This document shows, one piece after another, positions 16,940 to 25,169 of a stretch of DNA of 37,829 nucleotides; position 1 is the first letter of the stretch; every line of letters starts with the position of its first letter. Made by a program: the position numbers and the translations under genes. The notes beneath the pieces were generated by a model. It was given only the letters and a program-made list of their open reading frames with translations. It was not told the origin of the DNA and ran no database searches. This DNA comes from Acidimicrobiia bacterium (lineage in GTDB: Bacteria > Actinomycetota > Acidimicrobiia > Spongiisociales > Spongiisociaceae). Location: contig VXMP01000049.1 of the NCBI GenBank assembly GCA_009841075.1, forward strand, positions 1 through 37,829, written 5' to 3'.

Positions 16940-17860
16940 TCAGTCGACGGGCCGGCCGTAACTTCCGGCAGCCAGCTGCGCCTTGGCATCCTCGATCGTT
17001 TCCGGGGGTGCGGTCGGCTGGATGCCCACCAGTCGGGCCACGTTGTTGCCCATGTAGTCCTCAAGCTGGTCTTCCCCGATGGCCAGGCCTTGGGGAGGCT
17101 CATGGCATAGCACCTCGAGGTGGGTCAGCCACATGCCCGGGTCGTTGGGCGGTGAGTCGGTCCCGAACACCAGTCGATCACGAGGCATCTCCTTGGCGAA
17201 CTCCACGATCCTGGATTGGAGCAGCCAGCCCGACTCACCGTAGACATTGGGGGAGTCCATGATCATCCAAAAAGCCTCGAAGCAGTACACGCCGCCGGTT
17301 TGCACCCCGAAGTGGGCCAGGATGAACTTGACGTTGGGGAACTCGCGGATGATCGGGTAGAACTGGGTGGGGATGGAATAGGGCCCATCACCGGTGTGGA
17401 TCAGCACCACTACGCCCAGCTCGTCGCACACCTGGAGGGCGGGCCGCAACCAGTCCAGCGCCCGATCCGGACGGTAGGCGTGCATGTTGGCGTGCAGTTT
17501 CATCATCTTGAACCCGTACTCTTTGACGTGGAAGGCCAGCTCGGCGGCACCGTTTTCCGGGCCGAAACGGGGGTTGAAGTTGAAGTTGCCGATAAAGCGA
17601 TCCGGGTACTTCTGGGTTAGCTCGGCGATGTAGGCCATGTAGTCGCGGATGCCTTCCCGACCGGATCGGCTCCCTTCCTGCCAGGCGGTGTTGCCGGGCG
17701 GGGGCTGGATAAAGCCCATGTCGATCCGGCGGGGCTTACCGTTGATCCAGTAGGGGCCGTCCATCATCTTGAGCATGCGCTCCCCGTTAAACGGCTCTCC
17801 GGTGTGGCGCCAAGCCTTGTCGACCACGTTCGTGGGATGGAGATGGGTGTCGATAATCAT
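16940..17860 (-). CDS. Amidohydrolase family 2 TIM-barrel protein (ACMSD/gamma-resorcylate decarboxylase-like)
   Basis: The ATG at 17860 gives a 306-residue protein beginning MIIDTHLHP, the N-terminal metal-binding HxH strand of the amidohydrolase_2 family, with AGGAG eleven bases upstream. The frame stays open further upstream, but that extension has no family similarity. Other expected metal or active-site segments are MKLHANMH, VLIHTGDG near residue 155 and FGTDSPPND near 235 with the late Asp. Members hydrolyse C-O or C-N bonds or decarboxylate aromatic acids such as gamma-resorcylate and aminocarboxymuconate semialdehyde. It is followed by the UbiD-type gene, and the pair diverges from an ABC ATPase gene across a region with paired operators. 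The reaction is uncertain; decarboxylase and hydrolase are both possible. Confidence 0.9.
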   Translation of the reverse strand: MIIDTHLHPTNVVDKAWRHTGEPFNGERMLKMMDGPYWINGKPRRIDMGFIQPPPGNTAWQEGSRSGREGIRDYMAYIAELTQKYPDRFIGNFNFNPRFGPENGAAELAFHVKEYGFKMMKLHANMHAYRPDRALDWLRPALQVCDELGVVVLIHTGDGPYSIPTQFYPIIREFPNVKFILAHFGVQTGGVYCFEAFWMIMDSPNVYGESGWLLQSRIVEFAKEMPRDRLVFGTDSPPNDPGMWLTHLEVLCHEPPQGLAIGEDQLEDYMGNNVARLVGIQPTAPPETIEDAKAQLAAGSYGRPVD

Positions 17861-17927
17861 GTTCCGGGTCGCTCCTGTGATTAGGGCTTTAACTCCAGGT
17901 CCGTTCGCCCAGGATTCTAAGGCCCGG

Positions 17928-17947
17928 ATCCTGTCATCCTTCAGGAT
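17928..17947 (-). promoter_or_regulatory. Hairpin in the leader of the amidohydrolase gene
   Basis: ATCCTG and CAGGAT form a perfect six-bp stem with an eight-base loop, 67 bp before the amidohydrolase start. It may be an operator or a leader hairpin; there is no T-run to suggest termination. Confidence 0.25.
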
Positions 17948-18002
17948 ACCCCTTTGAACATGTGATCCCGGAGCCTGATATCTGAGCCGAGTCCTGGATC
18001 GA

Positions 18003-18014
18003 TAGGTCGACCTA
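18003..18014. promoter_or_regulatory. Operator copy 1 (TAGG-N4-CCTA palindrome)
   Basis: TAGGTCGACCTA is a perfect 12-bp palindrome in the divergent region between the amidohydrolase and the ABC ATPase gene. Its half-sites (TAGG / CCTAAC) are the same as in the second palindrome centred 46 bp away, which points to one repressor binding both. The regulator is not encoded in the window. Confidence 0.5.
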
Positions 18015-18046
18015 ACCTTCGGCCTGTGCGTACAGTACCGTTTTGT

Positions 18047-18062
18047 GTTAGGGTACCCTAAC
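18047..18062. promoter_or_regulatory. Operator copy 2 (16-bp perfect palindrome)
   Basis: GTTAGGGTACCCTAAC is a perfect 16-bp palindrome that shares the TAGG-N4-CCTAAC plan of the copy at 18003. It lies 77 bp before the ABC ATPase start. A further inverted repeat, AGGTGG/CCACCT at 18064-18079, follows directly and could be part of the same control region or a leader hairpin. Confidence 0.55.
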
Positions 18063-18139
18063 GAGGTGGGACTCCACCTACAGATACCCACTTTTAAGCG
18101 CCGGCAAGCATCCCTCCAAAACCCTTGAACTGATGGTTT

Positions 18140-19294
18140 ATGTCACTGGAAGAACACTCGGATAGTTTTTCACCGGAGGTAGCCCGGTCACCTTGGGGAA
18201 CTCGGCCGGAGCAACTTCTGGGGACGCCGACCGTGGTTCGGGAAGACCGAGAAGCACCCCATCACAAGAAACGACTTCCCGCGGTGCAGATCAAGGGTTT
18301 GGTCAAGGGTTTCGGCGAGGTGGAAGTGTTGAAAGGGTTGGATTTGGAGGTCGAGGGCGGTGAGTTGTTGGCCTTGCTGGGTCCGAGCGGATGCGGGAAG
18401 ACCACCTTGTTGCGGGTGTTGTCCGGTTTGGAAACGCCGGAGGAGGGTTCGATCCAGGTCGGGGGAGAGGTTATGGTCGGCGAAGGTGTGTTTCGGGCAC
18501 CGCAATTGAGGCGGGTGGGGATGGTATTTCAGGATTGGGTGTTGTTTCCCCATATGACCGTGGCCGAGAACGTTGGGTTCGGTCTGAACAAGGCGACCCG
18601 GAACGGCGGGGGACGGGTTGGAGAAATGTTGGAGCTGGTCGGATTGAGGGGTTTGGGTAGGCGTTATCCGGAGGAGTTGTCGGGAGGCCAGGCCCAGCGG
18701 GTAGCCCTGGCCCGGGCGTTGGCACCACGTCCTCGGGTTTTGCTGTTCGACGAACCCTTTTCCAACCTGGATGCCGGTTTGCGGATGCAGGTCCGGGCGG
18801 ATGTGGCGGCTTTGGTGAAAGAGTTGGGGGTTACCTCGGTGTTTGTGACCCACGATCAGGAAGAGGCGTTTGTGGTGGGGGATCGGGTGGCCATGATGCG
18901 GGAGGGCCGGATCGTCCAGATCGGTACCCCGGCCCACGTTTATCGCTATCCGGCTTCACCCTGGGTGGCGTCCTTTCTGGGGGAGGCCAACTTCGTTGAC
19001 GCCACCGCCGCCGGAAGCGTAGCTTCAACCGAGTGGGGGACCATTCCCTTGATCGAACCGAGCCAGGGGCGTTGCCGGGTGCTGATCCGGCCCGAACATC
19101 TGTCTCTCCAACCCGGCGGTGGATGGCAGGTAGCCGAAGTCGAGTACTACGGACACGACACCGGCTATCAGATAAAACAGAACGGCTACACCCTCCAAAC
19201 CCGGGCTATAGCGCATCCCGAGTACCGCCGGGGCGACCCGATAACCGTCACCTACATCGGCCCTCCGACCATCGCTTATCCAACCACCTCCTAA
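18140..19294 (+). CDS. ABC transporter ATP-binding protein (FbpC/PotA-type with TOBE domain)
   Basis: All ABC ATPase motifs are present: Walker A GPSGCGKTT (81-89), Q-loop FQDW, signature LSGGQAQR near 179, Walker B LLFDEPFSNLD near 200 and the H-loop THDQEEAF. A C-terminal TOBE-like domain is recognisable from RVLIRPEHLSLQP onward. This is the importer class of FbpC, CysA and PotA. The first 47 residues precede the family's normal start, carry no signal peptide and have no clear ribosome site, so the true start may be internal. No permease or binding protein lies beside it. It could energise the ATPase-less importer at 24.3-27.5 kb, but FbpC-like features do not favour sugars. Codons in the first two thirds favour TTG and GGG or GGT, unlike the last third. 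Confidence 0.92.
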   Translation: MSLEEHSDSFSPEVARSPWGTRPEQLLGTPTVVREDREAPHHKKRLPAVQIKGLVKGFGEVEVLKGLDLEVEGGELLALLGPSGCGKTTLLRVLSGLETPEEGSIQVGGEVMVGEGVFRAPQLRRVGMVFQDWVLFPHMTVAENVGFGLNKATRNGGGRVGEMLELVGLRGLGRRYPEELSGGQAQRVALARALAPRPRVLLFDEPFSNLDAGLRMQVRADVAALVKELGVTSVFVTHDQEEAFVVGDRVAMMREGRIVQIGTPAHVYRYPASPWVASFLGEANFVDATAAGSVASTEWGTIPLIEPSQGRCRVLIRPEHLSLQPGGGWQVAEVEYYGHDTGYQIKQNGYTLQTRAIAHPEYRRGDPITVTYIGPPTIAYPTTS

Positions 19295-19333
19295 ACCCAT
19301 AAAAGGGGGCCGGGGTTGGTGCTCCGGGTTTAG
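19291..19333. terminator. Candidate bidirectional terminator between convergent genes
   Basis: CTAAACCC (19291-19298) and GGGTTTAG (19326-19333) form an eight-bp inverted repeat that includes the stop codons of both convergent genes. The loop of 27 bases is long and G-rich, and no strong T-run follows, so this is a tentative call. Confidence 0.35.
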
Positions 19334-19833
19334 TGCTCTTCGGGGTCCCGGCCGGAGAGCTCGCTTTCGATCAAGGCCAGGCCCACTTCGCTGCCCTCGA
19401 TCCGCCGGATCCGCTCGCAAATGCCACTAACCAGGTCTTCCTCCTCTACCTGTTCCGACAGAAAACCATGCAGGAAGGGCAGGCTTTCCAGGTCGTCCAG
19501 CTCGGTGGCCAGCCGATACAGATCGCGGATCCGTTCGGTGACCATCTCCTCGTGGCGAAGCGCTTCCTCGAAAACGTGTAGGGGGCTGTCGAACTTGTTG
19601 AGCGGGGCGGGTATGGTGCCGATCTCCACCCTTCCCCCTCTGGACAGCAGAAAGTCGATGAACATCCGGGCGTGGCTCGCCTCCTCGTCGGACTGGGTGC
19701 TCATCCAGCTCGCCATGCCTGGTCGATCATCCTCCTCGAAGTGGGCAGACATCTGCAGATAGGCCAGGCAGGCACTCAATTCGCAGGTTATCTGGTCGTT
19801 TAGAGCCGACTCCATCTGCTCGCTAAGTGCCAT
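19330..19833 (-). CDS. Ferritin (FtnA-type iron storage protein)
   Basis: The 167-residue protein is of normal ferritin length. The ferroxidase residues align with those of E. coli FtnA shifted by one: E18, E51, H54, E95, Q128 and E131. It therefore should oxidise Fe(II) and store iron in a 24-subunit shell in the cytoplasm. No heme-binding Met typical of bacterioferritin is evident. The ATG has AGGAG ten bases upstream. It is convergent with the ABC ATPase gene, and its 5' neighbour on the same strand is a cyclophilin gene 84 bp away. An FbpC-like iron ATPase next door would fit an iron theme, but this is only suggestive. Confidence 0.95.
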   Translation of the reverse strand: MALSEQMESALNDQITCELSACLAYLQMSAHFEEDDRPGMASWMSTQSDEEASHARMFIDFLLSRGGRVEIGTIPAPLNKFDSPLHVFEEALRHEEMVTERIRDLYRLATELDDLESLPFLHGFLSEQVEEEDLVSGICERIRRIEGSEVGLALIESELSGRDPEEH

Positions 19834-19917
19834 CGTGGTTTCTCCTGTTGGGTGGGTTGGGGTGCTTGTGAAGGCTTATTCTAAAACAGGTCGGGGCCGA
19901 TAGAACCCGTTCTTGAT

Positions 19918-20916
19918 TTAAGAGGGGTTCTCCTCGATTCTCACCGAGTGGACGGTCACGTCTCGGGAGGGTGACCCGCCCAAAGTTCCGCCGGGAACGT
20001 GCAGGTCGATAATGGATTGGGCCACCTCCAGGCCCGCTTCGTCGGTGTTGCCGAAGACCACATAAACCCCCTGGCCGTCGAGCAGCGAGGCGTTAGGTCC
20101 GGTGGTGATGAAGAACTGGGCACCGGCCGAGTCGAAACCGGCCGAGCGGGCCATCACCAGCTGCCCGTGTTGGTAACGATAGGGCCCGACCGGTTGGCCG
20201 GTGGCGGGGTCGGTAGTGAACCGAGGCTCGTCGGGGATGTTGTAGCCCGGGCCTGGGTCGGAGGGGGTGTTGGTGTGGGGTGAGCCCCCCTGGATGATGT
20301 CGATAGAAGGGTCGGTGCGGAACAGAAGGGTGCCGTCGTAGTATCCCCACCTGGCCAGAGTCACGAAGTTGTTCACCGTTATCGGGGTGGTGTCGGCGGT
20401 CAGCTCGAAGCGGATTTCTCCTTCGCTGGTGTCGAAAACGGCAGTGTATTCGGCCATCGGGTCGATACACATCGGCTGAGGCCCGTCGAAGTCGATCTTT
20501 CTTTCAGGGGCACCTTCCGGTGGAGGGCAACCTTCCGACAGAGATCCTATCGAGGACATGGTGGTGGGGTCGTCAGGGTCGGGTCCGGGGGAGGGTTCTT
20601 CAGATAGGACACCGGTTGTATCAGGGATTTCGTCGGACTGGGCAGCGGTTGGATCAAGGGTTTCATCGGACTGGTTTTCCTCCAGGGCGGTTTCGGTTTC
20701 TTCTGCTTCTGCATCCAGGGTGGGGAGGGCATCGTCAGCCGGCTCCTCCCCTCCATTTTGGATAATCAGGGCGGTAACCCCGGCCCCTACTACCACCACC
20801 AATATGCCTGCCAAGAGGAGGTATCGGTGCCGTCGGGCCCGCCTCTGTTGGGCCACCTTCTCCTCGGCGATTCGCCTGAGACGGTTTTCCTGCTTGCGAC
20901 GTTGCGCCTTGCCCAC
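19918..20916 (-). CDS. Membrane-anchored cyclophilin-type peptidyl-prolyl isomerase
   Basis: The 332-residue protein starts with a very basic stretch (about 30 residues) and one membrane segment near residues 33-53. A linker rich in Asp, Glu, Thr and Pro follows to about 140, then a cyclophilin domain. Domain landmarks are VNNFVTLARWGYYDGT, IIQGG and GQLVMARSAGFDSAGAQFFIT. The catalytic Arg of the usual FHR motif is kept in LLFR, with the His replaced. It should catalyse prolyl isomerisation on the outer face of the membrane and help fold exported proteins. The start is a GTG with AGGAG five bases upstream. The acidic linker is a common actinobacterial design for these proteins. Confidence 0.92.
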   Translation of the reverse strand: MGKAQRRKQENRLRRIAEEKVAQQRRARRHRYLLLAGILVVVVGAGVTALIIQNGGEEPADDALPTLDAEAEETETALEENQSDETLDPTAAQSDEIPDTTGVLSEEPSPGPDPDDPTTMSSIGSLSEGCPPPEGAPERKIDFDGPQPMCIDPMAEYTAVFDTSEGEIRFELTADTTPITVNNFVTLARWGYYDGTLLFRTDPSIDIIQGGSPHTNTPSDPGPGYNIPDEPRFTTDPATGQPVGPYRYQHGQLVMARSAGFDSAGAQFFITTGPNASLLDGQGVYVVFGNTDEAGLEVAQSIIDLHVPGGTLGGSPSRDVTVHSVRIEENPS

Positions 20917-21015
20917 TTATCTCCTCGTGCAGACCGGATGGCGTGTTGCCCGCAATTTTAGGGGCTTCCTTGATTCGGTGGATATAAGGCTGAGATTCAT
21001 GTTTTGAGTCTTCGT

Positions 21016-22482
21016 TCACAGAAATTCCTTCCGGTCATGAGGATATAGGGGCCGAGGCGCATTACGAAAAACCAGATTCTCGATTCGGGGCGAGCTCGGG
21101 CCGGGCAGGTCCAGAGTGACCGCCTCGGAAGCAGACTCGGGAAAGTTGGCCCGATAGTCGCTGCAGGAGCGCACGATCAGCACCTCGGCCTGTTCGGGGT
21201 CCAGTCCGGCATGATGCCAGGTGGCGGGATCGGCGGTGATGCTCGGGGAGGAGTGGATGAGCAGATGATGGGTTCCGGTGACCAGAACCGCCCACTCTCC
21301 CATCGAAACCTCCCGTCCGGTGAAAGACCGACCCGAAAGCCGATAGTTACCCGTTCCGGCACCCGCAACCAGAGCATCTATCCGGGCGCGAGCCAGGTCG
21401 GTCTGGAAGGCTCCTCCCACCGAAAGCCGAACCCGACCGCCCACCTTTCCCTGGCAGAGTCGGGCGGCGGCGGGATCCAGAACCGAATGGAAAACCTTGA
21501 GGCCCGGGCCGTGGCGGGCGGCTTCGCTCACCATCACCGGATCATCTCCCGGGGCTCCGGCGGTGGGACAGTCGGCGGTGTGTGCCATCAGGAAGGGACG
21601 GCATATCGATTGCCGAGCGGCTCGGAACGCCTGCTCGGGATTCATCAATCGGGGAGTGGTCATCCGATCACGGCGGTGCCAAACCTGGTCGGCGAGATGT
21701 TCTGCAACCCGCACCCCATTGTCCTGGTCGTGGTCGGTGACTACCAGGATGCCCAGCCCGAGTTCGGGAACGTCCAGCCAAGGCTGAACCGGGAACAACG
21801 ACACCTCCAGGATGGTGTCGGAGGTCAGGGAATCGGCCAGCTCCCGCACCTCGGCCATCGGGCCTTGATCGGTCCGCATCCCCTCGGCCGGAACCAGCAT
21901 GGGCCGCTTGGCGAGGGCCATCTGCGGGGCGATATCTCCCTTAACGGTCCGATAGACCAGGGAGGCGATCCGGCGGCCGGTCGAAGCCATGTCGATATGG
22001 GGTTCGGTCCGATATCCGAGCATAATGTCGGCCAGTTTCACCATCCGCTCGGTTAGGTTGGCGTGCAGGTCCAGGCATACCCCCAACGGAACGGAACCTA
22101 TTCGACTGCGGGCGGTTTCGATCAGGGCCGATTCGGCGTCAAAGACCGACCGGGTGACCATCGAACCGTGCAGGGAAAGCACCAGACCGTCCAGATGGGG
22201 GGTGCGGCTCAGCTGCCCGTCCAGTAGATCCACCAGGCGGTCAAAGGTTTCGTCGGTAACAGGTCCGGAAGGAAGCGCCCATCCCGCCAGAAGGGGGATC
22301 GGTTCGGCACCCAGCTCCCCCAGCCGCTCAACAGCACCGGCGAACTCGGTGTTGGTACCCACCAGGGACCGATGGGCCTCCAAGTCCGACAGGATGGTGA
22401 AGTCCTCCCAAACGGTGGGCTTGGGACTGAACGTGTTGGTCTCCTGGACCAGCGACACCACCCCGATACGTGGAACGGCCAC
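21016..22482 (-). CDS. M81-family metallopeptidase (MlrC-like)
   Basis: The 488-residue protein matches the MlrC/DUF1485 layout: an N-terminal GVVSLVQETNTFSP start, SLHGSMV, the DLHANLTERM and YRTEPHID metal-site region, a GAPGDD segment and a C-terminal MlrC domain. The family includes microcystinase C, which hydrolyses linear peptide products of microcystin. Most members have unknown substrates and occur with transporter operons, as here. It is the last gene of the operon, starting with GTG five bases after the Gfo/Idh/MocA stop; GAAGAGG abuts the start, an unusually short spacing. A role in amide or lactam hydrolysis of the imported compound is inference. There is no signal peptide, so it acts in the cytoplasm. 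Confidence 0.9.
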   Translation of the reverse strand: MAVPRIGVVSLVQETNTFSPKPTVWEDFTILSDLEAHRSLVGTNTEFAGAVERLGELGAEPIPLLAGWALPSGPVTDETFDRLVDLLDGQLSRTPHLDGLVLSLHGSMVTRSVFDAESALIETARSRIGSVPLGVCLDLHANLTERMVKLADIMLGYRTEPHIDMASTGRRIASLVYRTVKGDIAPQMALAKRPMLVPAEGMRTDQGPMAEVRELADSLTSDTILEVSLFPVQPWLDVPELGLGILVVTDHDQDNGVRVAEHLADQVWHRRDRMTTPRLMNPEQAFRAARQSICRPFLMAHTADCPTAGAPGDDPVMVSEAARHGPGLKVFHSVLDPAAARLCQGKVGGRVRLSVGGAFQTDLARARIDALVAGAGTGNYRLSGRSFTGREVSMGEWAVLVTGTHHLLIHSSPSITADPATWHHAGLDPEQAEVLIVRSCSDYRANFPESASEAVTLDLPGPSSPRIENLVFRNAPRPLYPHDRKEFL

Positions 22483-22487
22483 CCTCT

Positions 22488-23507
22488 TCAGGGCCTCAAT
22501 TTTTCAGGTGTAAGGGTCACCGGCTCATGCAGCCGGGCGGAACGTAGGGCGGCGTCCACCATGGCATGGGCGTTACGGGCCATGTCCAACGTAACCTCGG
22601 GCGGACGGCATTTACGGACCGACCGGATGAAATGATCCAGAGAGTCGGCCAGGTCACCTCGGACCCGGTTCCGGCTCACCGGCCAGTGGGTCAGATCGGG
22701 ATGGGAAAACCCCTCGGTGTCGGCCACTGCCAAACCCTGGTTGGAACCGTCCACGAAAACCCCTCCTCCGGTTCCGACCACCTGCAGCGAAGCGTCCAAA
22801 AGGGCCGGTACGGTGGGGGGTAGCACCCAGCTGGTCTCCAACGACCCGATCACCCCGTTCTCGAACCGCACCAAAACCATTACCGCATCGTCATGGCCGT
22901 ATCGGGCTGACCGGCGGGAGATGGATTCGGCATAAACCCGTACCACCGGAGAGTCGGCCAGCCAGGCCATCACGTCCAGGTCGTGGATGCCCGTGGAGAT
23001 GAGCAGGTCGGTCCAGACACCGTATATGTCAGCCCCCAGGGAAGAGCCCCGGCGACGGACAAAGATGGTGTGGACCTCGCCGGTGCGCCCCGACGAGATG
23101 GCTTGCTTCGCCTCTGAATAGCGGGGGTCGAACCGAAGGATGAAGTTGACCATGGTCAGGACGTCGGTCGCTTTGAGGTCGGCTATCAGGCGGTCGGCAT
23201 CGGACAAAGAAGGTGCCAGAGGCTTTTCCAGGAGCAGGTGTTTGCCCGCTCGGGCCAGCTGCATGGCGATCGGGTAGCGGTGATGCTCCGAGACCGCAAC
23301 AGAAGCGGCCTCAAGATCGCAGCTTTCGAGCAGATCGGAAACTTCGGTGAACCAGGGCACCCCCAGATGGCTACCGACCTCCCGGGCGGTATCGGGGTCG
23401 GCATCCACCACCCCGACCAGGGTGGCCAGCGGATGCTCGGCGTAGATGCGGGCGTGCAAGGAACCGATCATCCCGGTCCCCACCACGGCGGTGCGGAGAG
23501 GTGTCAT
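22488..23507 (-). CDS. Gfo/Idh/MocA-family NAD(P)-dependent oxidoreductase
   Basis: The 339-residue protein opens with a Rossmann nucleotide-binding motif (VGTGMIGSLHARIY), has the family EKP motif (LLEKPLAPSL, near residue 95) carrying the catalytic Lys, and the GIHDLDVMAWL segment with the active-site Asp and His. The family oxidises or reduces sugars, inositols and related compounds. Its ATG overlaps the stop of the upstream MBL-fold gene by four bases, and the M81 gene follows after five bases. This places it firmly in the importer operon as a catabolic step. The substrate cannot be told from sequence; the neighbours suggest a sugar-like or amide-containing nutrient. Confidence 0.93.
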   Translation of the reverse strand: MTPLRTAVVGTGMIGSLHARIYAEHPLATLVGVVDADPDTAREVGSHLGVPWFTEVSDLLESCDLEAASVAVSEHHRYPIAMQLARAGKHLLLEKPLAPSLSDADRLIADLKATDVLTMVNFILRFDPRYSEAKQAISSGRTGEVHTIFVRRRGSSLGADIYGVWTDLLISTGIHDLDVMAWLADSPVVRVYAESISRRSARYGHDDAVMVLVRFENGVIGSLETSWVLPPTVPALLDASLQVVGTGGGVFVDGSNQGLAVADTEGFSHPDLTHWPVSRNRVRGDLADSLDHFIRSVRKCRPPEVTLDMARNAHAMVDAALRSARLHEPVTLTPEKLRP

Positions 23508-24271
23508 GTCCAGGCCTCGGCGGGCGAGAACACCCGATCATGTCCGGGCATGACCCGGGTTGGCTGCAAAGATTGAAGCCGATCCAGGCTGGCGTGGAGT
23601 CCTTTGATCTGATCCTCTGTATACCAGTGGGAGAAGGTTCGCTCCGTGTATTCCCGGCGGGTCATCACCGTGTCGCCCGCCACTATCACCCTATGGCCGG
23701 ACTCGGACTCCACCAGCACGCTGATATGGCCGGGGGTGTGGCCGGGCGTGGAGATCGCCACCACGCCGGGCATCAACTCCAGATCACCACCCTTTGGAAC
23801 CTCGATCAGGTCGTCCATAACCGCCAGGCGGCGCTCGGTCTCTTCCGGGCCGTACAGCTCTTCGCAAAAATCCGCTTCGCCCTCACCCATGACCAGGTCG
23901 GCACCAGGGATGCGGAAGGCGCTGCCCATGTGATCGTGATGGCAATGGGTGCAGACCACATAGTCGATGTCGTCCGGGGTCACCCCGAAACGACGCAGCC
24001 CCAGCCCTAGCTGGCCGTAGAAACCGGTGTGATGGTTGCCCGGATCCACCAACACGTTCTTAGATCCTCTGATCAGAACCGTGGTAGACACCGGCAGGAA
24101 CCCCAGGTTGGAGTCGAACAGGTTGGATTCGGCCGGGTCGATCCCGATCATCTTCTCCATCCGATCCAACACCGCCTCGGTGTCGGAGGCGAAGTGATAG
24201 ACCACTTCGTCGTCGACCAGGCTGAACCGCAATACCACCGGCTGGATTACCACATCGATCTGGTTTGTCAT
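23504..24271 (-). CDS. MBL-fold metallo-hydrolase (lactonase-like)
   Basis: The 255-residue protein has the metallo-beta-lactamase HxHxDH signature (THCHHDHMG, His109, His111, Asp113, His114), the downstream GHTPGHISVL His near 177, and a later AGDTV segment with the bridging Asp. Length and layout fit the AHL-lactonase-like branch, which often opens lactones. In an operon with a Gfo/Idh/MocA dehydrogenase, hydrolysis of a sugar lactone produced by that enzyme is a reasonable guess, not shown. Start ATG at 24271 has AGGGATG just upstream. It begins 49 bp after the permease gene and overlaps the next gene by four bases. Confidence 0.92.
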   Translation of the reverse strand: MTNQIDVVIQPVVLRFSLVDDEVVYHFASDTEAVLDRMEKMIGIDPAESNLFDSNLGFLPVSTTVLIRGSKNVLVDPGNHHTGFYGQLGLGLRRFGVTPDDIDYVVCTHCHHDHMGSAFRIPGADLVMGEGEADFCEELYGPEETERRLAVMDDLIEVPKGGDLELMPGVVAISTPGHTPGHISVLVESESGHRVIVAGDTVMTRREYTERTFSHWYTEDQIKGLHASLDRLQSLQPTRVMPGHDRVFSPAEAWT

Positions 24272-24320
24272 CGCATCCCTCTCTGTTCCGTGTCGAATCG
24301 TACCCGGCGGCGCCGGGCCG

Positions 24321-25163
24321 TCACCGTTCCACTCCGGCGGTTATGACCTCGGTGATGTTCTTCTGGAAGAAGGCGGTGATCAGGATGACCGGCAGCGCGG
24401 TTAGTACGGTCGCGGCGGCCAGCTGGCCGATCGCAATGTCCATGGTGGATCGGAACAGCCCGAGCGTCACCGTCAGCATCGACAGTTTGGAGGTGAACAG
24501 CAGCGGGGTGAGAAACTCCACCCACGCCAAGACGAAGCCCAGCAGCAAACCGGCGAAGATGCCGGGCCGCAGCAGGGGCAGAACGATACGGATGAGCAGT
24601 TGGAACAGGCCCGCACCGTCGATCAAGGCCATCTCCTCCACCGAAACCGGAATGGATCGGACGAAAGACCCCATGATCCAGACCATGAAGGGAAGGGTGA
24701 AGGCAACATAGGGGAGGACCAGCCCGATATAGGTGTCGTAGAGGCCCAGCTGCACCATGGTGATGAACAAGGGCATCACGAACAACAGGGTGGGTAGGAC
24801 GTAGATGGCGGCGAACCCTCCCAGGATCACCCGACCGCCTGGCACCCGCATTCGGTTGAGGGCATAAGCGGCCGGTATGGCCACCAACACCGTGACCAAA
24901 GCCGTGGTTACCCCCACCACCAGGCTGTTGATCATGGATTCGGCCACCGGAACGCCGGATTCGGCGGACAGTACCTCCGAGTAGTGCTTGGTGGTGATAT
25001 AGGTGGGGACGAAAGCCACGTCGGCGGAGCGGATGTCTCGTTCAAATTGAACGCTGGTCAACATTATCCCGTAAAGGGGAAACGCCATGAGGATCAGGAC
25101 CACGCCCGCCGCCAGGTAGGTGATCACTCTCCGCCGGGTAGGACGTGATGACCTTGCCCTCAT
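24321..25163 (-). CDS. Carbohydrate-type ABC permease (MalG-like)
   Basis: The 280-residue protein has six predicted membrane segments, the first at about residues 13-33. The EAA loop (EEMALIDGAGLFQLLIRIVLP) contacts the ATPase and identifies it as the MalG-type partner of a CUT1 importer. The ATG lies six bases after the stop of the MalF-like gene. Together they form the membrane channel for the lipoprotein binding protein encoded upstream. The operon does not encode its own ATPase, which CUT1 systems of Gram-positives often borrow from an MsiK-type protein. Confidence 0.94.
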   Translation of the reverse strand: MRARSSRPTRRRVITYLAAGVVLILMAFPLYGIMLTSVQFERDIRSADVAFVPTYITTKHYSEVLSAESGVPVAESMINSLVVGVTTALVTVLVAIPAAYALNRMRVPGGRVILGGFAAIYVLPTLLFVMPLFITMVQLGLYDTYIGLVLPYVAFTLPFMVWIMGSFVRSIPVSVEEMALIDGAGLFQLLIRIVLPLLRPGIFAGLLLGFVLAWVEFLTPLLFTSKLSMLTVTLGLFRSTMDIAIGQLAAATVLTALPVILITAFFQKNITEVITAGVER

Positions 25164-25169
25164 CGTCTT

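Noticed and set aside
15702-16961. Long open frame antisense to the UbiD gene
   Set aside because: The opposite strand carries a full UbiD protein; the plus frame has no recognisable motif and is a product of GC-rich codon bias.
18188-18937. Long open frame antisense to the ABC ATPase
   Set aside because: It mirrors a gene with all ABC motifs and is His/Pro/Gln-rich without domain features.
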